Positions 60,301-64,000 of a stretch of 64,000 nt of DNA are shown in pieces. Each line of letters opens with the position of its first letter. The first letter of the stretch is position 1. The stretch is from the NCBI GenBank assembly GCA_013339685.2, contig CM023484.1, positions 45,400,641 to 45,464,640 of the forward strand, given 5' to 3'. This DNA comes from Hyalomma asiaticum (taxonomy: Eukaryota > Arthropoda > Arachnida > Ixodida > Ixodidae). The notes under the pieces are model-generated. The model searched no databases and was not told the origin of the DNA. It was given only the letters and a program-made list of their open reading frames with translations. Position numbers and translations under genes: made by a program.

Positions 60301-60898
60301 TAACCGTTGCAGGACAGCCGCATTCACAAGTGAGAACACAATGGAAGGGCCCTACTTCTCTAGGAGCCACGCAGAACAAAGACGTCTACTGAGAATAAAC
60401 TATTTCGACGCAGCTCCTTGTGCGACTGGCCTGTATAGTCTAATGATAGAGCACAGTTTAATTAAAGTAGACAGTAGGACAATTGGCTAGGGTGCCGGGC
60501 TCGTACGCTGAGGAGTGTGCTGCCGATGGCGTCGTAGTCATTTAGTCGTTTATTTCAGTGTTCTTGCCCGCAATATAAATAAGTAGGTAAGCAAGGTAGG
60601 TTTTGCATCGACACCCCATTCAACGCACATGGCAACATTCTTCTCAGTGCTGCATAGAGCCGTTGTTATTTTTGTTTTATCTAAGAACAAAGAAGATTGT
60701 TGTTATAGCCAAACTTAGGCAAAGCTTTCAAACTTTTGTTGTCGTAAAACATGAATCTCTTAAAGGTGCGTAATCGTGGTACACTTTGCCGCGCTAACAT
60801 TAGTGCCATAATTACAGCATGTGGCTCGTTGAAGGAAACGCCCTCAGCCATGAGACAGTAATTTCAACGGTCAGCAGGTCGTTCCGATTTTGTGCACC
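60301..60898. other. Anonymous intergenic DNA
   Basis: No gene recognised. Confidence 0.4.
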
Positions 60899-61052
60899 TA
60901 TGTATGTATGTATGTATGTATGTATGTATGTATGTATGTATGTATGTATGTATGTATGTATGTATGTATGTATGTATGTATGTATGTATGTATGTATGTA
61001 TGTATGTATGTATGTATGTATGTATGTATGTATGTATGTATGTATGTATGTA
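60899..61052. repeat. (TATG)38 microsatellite
   Basis: The longest tetranucleotide tract in the window, 154 bp and uninterrupted. Confidence 0.98.
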
Positions 61053-63031
61053 GAACGTTCAGGCAGTGCTCGAGGGGAATTACCACGATCGTACATTATC
61101 AGTGCAGGTTCTGCCTACCCGCTAGCGCTAATCTTTGAAACGTGCTGCGCTGCCTCTCCACTCTCTACATTAATAAGCAATAGAAAGGGCACTGAACGCT
61201 TTGAGGCGCTTACTAAGGAGTTAAACCGGGATTACAATGGCGCTTTCTGTGAACCCACAACTTCGAACTAAACACAAACACACGCGGGCACATACTCCAC
61301 ACAGGGCCTGAAGTTTTCTGCAACTCGCACGGTTTCGCACTGCCTTCGGGAGCGGACTGGTCGACCATCGTGACACCGAGAACAAAGCGCACCGCCGCCA
61401 CAAGGTCGACTAAGACAGCTTCGATGAAAAACAAGGGAAAGAAAAGAAGTTCACGCGAAAAAACAAAAGGACCGGGTCTCCTTCGTACGCGAAACCCGTT
61501 TTCCGAGGCCCCGGAGGCCAAGCTTCCTTTCTTTTCAGCCTCCATCCTCCATTCCGCCCGGTCCTCTTCGTTACAATGACGGGAATAAAGTTTGCGCCTC
61601 CTTGTCCTTGTGCACAGCTCCATGAGCACAGAAGAACGCTTCTCTCCACACCGTACATCTTGGAGCAGGCAGACTCTTCGCTGAGACAAATGGAGAGTAT
61701 CTAACAAAACAGCTTAGACACTGTTCTAGTAAGAATCAGCACCAGTCTCCAAGACTGCCCATTTCAGGCAATTACGATAGAGGCCCATGTTTCTTTTGCG
61801 TGAGAGTCAGCCGCAGAGCGAACACGCTGGCAAGCGGAACTTGTGGTGTCGCGCCGGTGTGAAACGCTATATTGTTTTCAAGACGACAGTCTTCCTTGGG
61901 ATACTTGAACGTACAAATTTTGGTCTGTCTTCTTGTTTGTCAATCTGTCACACGATTCAGTCACCCTGCCAAAGTTTATGCACTTGCCTAACGCCCAGCC
62001 ATCTTGAACTGGTAGCTGCGTTCATACTTGCGAACACTGTCGATCAAAAAGCAAATATTACGCATATCTCAGGCGCAACATCAATACGTAAGTGCTAGAT
62101 AGTGTGTTACGTTACGAAGCAACACGAACGCGCACGCACGTGCACGCACTCATACGCACACACACACACACTGGCGCTTTTGAAATGCTGGCGCGCTTTG
62201 CACCTATGCAAATTTAAATGACATGGAAATTCGCTACTGGCTCAAGCTACAGGTTTCTCGTTGGGGAGCGGCGGTAACTACACGGTTACTGTATTATCAC
62301 AACTGGAAGCAGAAGTGAGGTTCACTTTTCTGGAACCTCGCTGTTTAAAAGTTTGACCCGTAGCTTTTTTTTTCTTTAAACAACTCGCTTTTTCTGTCAG
62401 CCGTCATTGAGAACACCATGACATCGGATCTCATAGTCGCCATCATATTTGGTGTGCGTGTGTTATAGAGACCTAAAAGAGGTGGTCACATGAAATATGA
62501 TCGCAGCTATTTTTGGCGAGGAAGTGGTGGTTGAAGCCTTCTACACCAGGTATTCGCCAGCGGCTGCCTGGTGAATATGAACTTAGTAGCATATGGTGGT
62601 AGAGCGCAAGTCGAATTAAACGTGAAAGAGAGAGAGGGGGGTTAAATTAAAAAGGGTTCATGCAAAAAGGGACGATTAGGAGGGATCAACCTAAAGAGAA
62701 TTAACCCTGAGTTAAGCACCTCTTCGATAAGCGGAACTATACACAAGGACGGTAAGAAAATGAAACAAATAAAGCGTTTTGCAGATGACTTGCGCTGCTC
62801 TAATCACCGCTGGCATATTCCAACTTTTTTTAACGCCAATTTATCGACATCCGACGCCAACTGAAGCTTTCGTGAGGTCATGTTTTTATCTGCATGTTCT
62901 TCGTACAATATACAATTATGTTCATGCTATCGTGAAACCTTGCAACAGGGTCGGTGAGCTCATCAATCTGTCGAAACGGAGCTTGAATGCACTGCTACCC
63001 TGTCTCTGTCAAAGCAGACAAAATCAAGAGA
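61053..63031. other. Non-coding DNA, partly repeat-like
   Basis: Frames overlap on both strands at 61213-61707 (164 codons minus, 69 plus) with no domain. An AATAAA at about 61583 and the segment 61920-62100 look like dispersed tick repeat sequence from memory, without a second copy here. A short (CA)n lies at about 62156-62171. Confidence 0.35.

Positions 63032-63100
<69 letters not shown>
63032..63100. repeat. (GATT)17 microsatellite
   Basis: Perfect tetranucleotide tract, same motif as at 46.26 kb. Confidence 0.97.
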
Positions 63101-63101
<1 letters not shown>

Positions 63102-64000
63102 ATGTACGTGGGTACGCCGGAAATCACTTTTTGTGCTTGCAGGAGTCCGAGGCAAGGATCTACCCCAAAGACAGACGGTTTACCGCATTACTCCAGTAAG
63201 CTGCGGGGAAAGATTGGGTAAGAGCAGCCCGCTTTTCTACTTCAGCTCTCACAGCAGAAATAAGGGTTAGTAGGGTCATCGGTTCCATCAACTGAGTGGC
63301 GAAATACATCTACTAGTTTCTACACACCTATCATTGTATATACGAAGGTGATTGCTGGTACTCGCCAATATTCGTTAATGTAAATTAGTGCTTGCAAAAG
63401 TTCTTGAATGATGTCTGTAAGGCTGTCCTTCCCAATTTGCGCACTGATGGCAGACGTAAATAAATTGTTATTTCTTCTCAGCTTTTTTTAAGTATTCTCC
63501 AATCACTATGGCGACATTACGTGGGTGTGATGCGTTGCAGTCATGTTTCGTCTGCCACGAAGAAATCGCTGTTGCGTCTATAATTTACTTATTTATAAAC
63601 AATGCTACTTGGGCACTTACTCGCACCAAAAATGGTGCACTACTCGGATGCTACGTGATTTGCGTTACAGTCATGTACACTTACGCCGACTACAGTCAGA
63701 TCTTGTATAAACGCTACATCAAGTTTCACTCGTATCCGAAAGCTACAGTAATCTTGATTCTGCGCCGAGAGATGGCGGCACCTGAAAGCGAAACCGCACT
63801 CCATCTTTCAGTTAACTCCCTCCGCGTTCAAGACAAGCACTTGGACGCCCCCGCTCGTTTATCCCCGAACTCCTTTCCTTCCCGTGCAAGTACCTTTCCC
63901 CATTCCATCTGTCGTTCGCTCCCCTCGATCCTCGTTTGTTGTCGTAATGGGATCTCTCACCTTTCCTTTCCTCCTGTTCTCTTTCCGCATTCCAACTGCG
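63101..64000. other. Window end; one weak candidate exon
   Basis: At 63143-63217 a CTTGCAG acceptor, an open stretch (VRGKDLPQRQTVYRITP in one frame) and GTAAGC / GTAAGA donors at 63196 and 63218 make an exon-like block. The THAP gene's phase would give TGA here, so it is not simply its next exon. The rest is anonymous and pyrimidine-rich to the end. Confidence 0.25.

Noticed and set aside
60812..61271. Long frames through 60.8-61.3 kb
   Set aside because: Translations of the TATG microsatellite.
61213..61707. 164-codon minus frame
   Set aside because: Low-confidence composition, overlapping + frame, no domain; likely repeat DNA.

Overview
This window looks like nuclear DNA of a hard tick (Ixodida), probably a metastriate species. 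The main reason is at least nine copies or fragments of a tRNA-derived SINE whose tRNA-like head and body match what I know of the Ruka-type SINEs of ixodid ticks. Other support comes from a second tRNA-SINE family, a Penelope-like element with a GIY-YIG endonuclease, many long microsatellites (TA, TATG, AAT, GT, CTA, GATT) and spliced genes. It is gene-poor, repeat-rich intergenic DNA. Most long open frames are chance: in 64 kb of such DNA, several frames near 150 codons are expected on six strands, and most of the visible ones show no family signature.

Layout. 1-14 kb is mostly anonymous DNA with AAT, TTG/TCG and CT microsatellites and SINEs; one complete SINE sits inside an older SINE with a 14-bp target duplication. 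14.7-17.3 kb is a transposon graveyard: a non-LTR retrotransposon RNase H/zinc-knuckle relic, an LTR-retrotransposon gag relic interrupted by a 1,086-bp element with 22-bp perfect terminal inverted repeats, an (AT)32 tract, and an inverted fragment related to that element. 19.3 kb holds (TA)50 inside a short inverted repeat. 21.1-21.9 kb is a Penelope-like element inserted into a foldback/MITE element, and 22.9-23.3 kb is a reversed non-LTR 3' end. 28.9-29.5 kb holds a composite tRNA-SINE with a perfect cloverleaf and a 14-bp target duplication. 34.7-45.4 kb is dotted with SINE copies, two perfect palindromes and a foldback element whose arms recur as bare hairpins at 45.2 and 47.2 kb.

The one well-supported host gene is at 47.8-49.5 kb on the + strand. 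It has at least five exons joined by GT-AG introns, all frame-compatible, and encodes a THAP zinc-finger protein whose first two exons hold a complete C2CH THAP domain. Its 3' end is uncertain: it may stop in exon 5 near an AATAAA, or splice onward. A 9-bp perfect hairpin lies just before its start codon. A hAT-like MITE follows at 49.8 kb. From 50 to 64 kb there are more microsatellites, SINE and PLE fragments, possible gag zinc-knuckle remains at 60.2 kb and one weak candidate exon near 63.2 kb.

I found no CRISPR, operon, bacterial or viral region. Nothing here amounts to a new biological system; the most interesting items are the unannotated THAP gene, the hairpin family and the nested elements.
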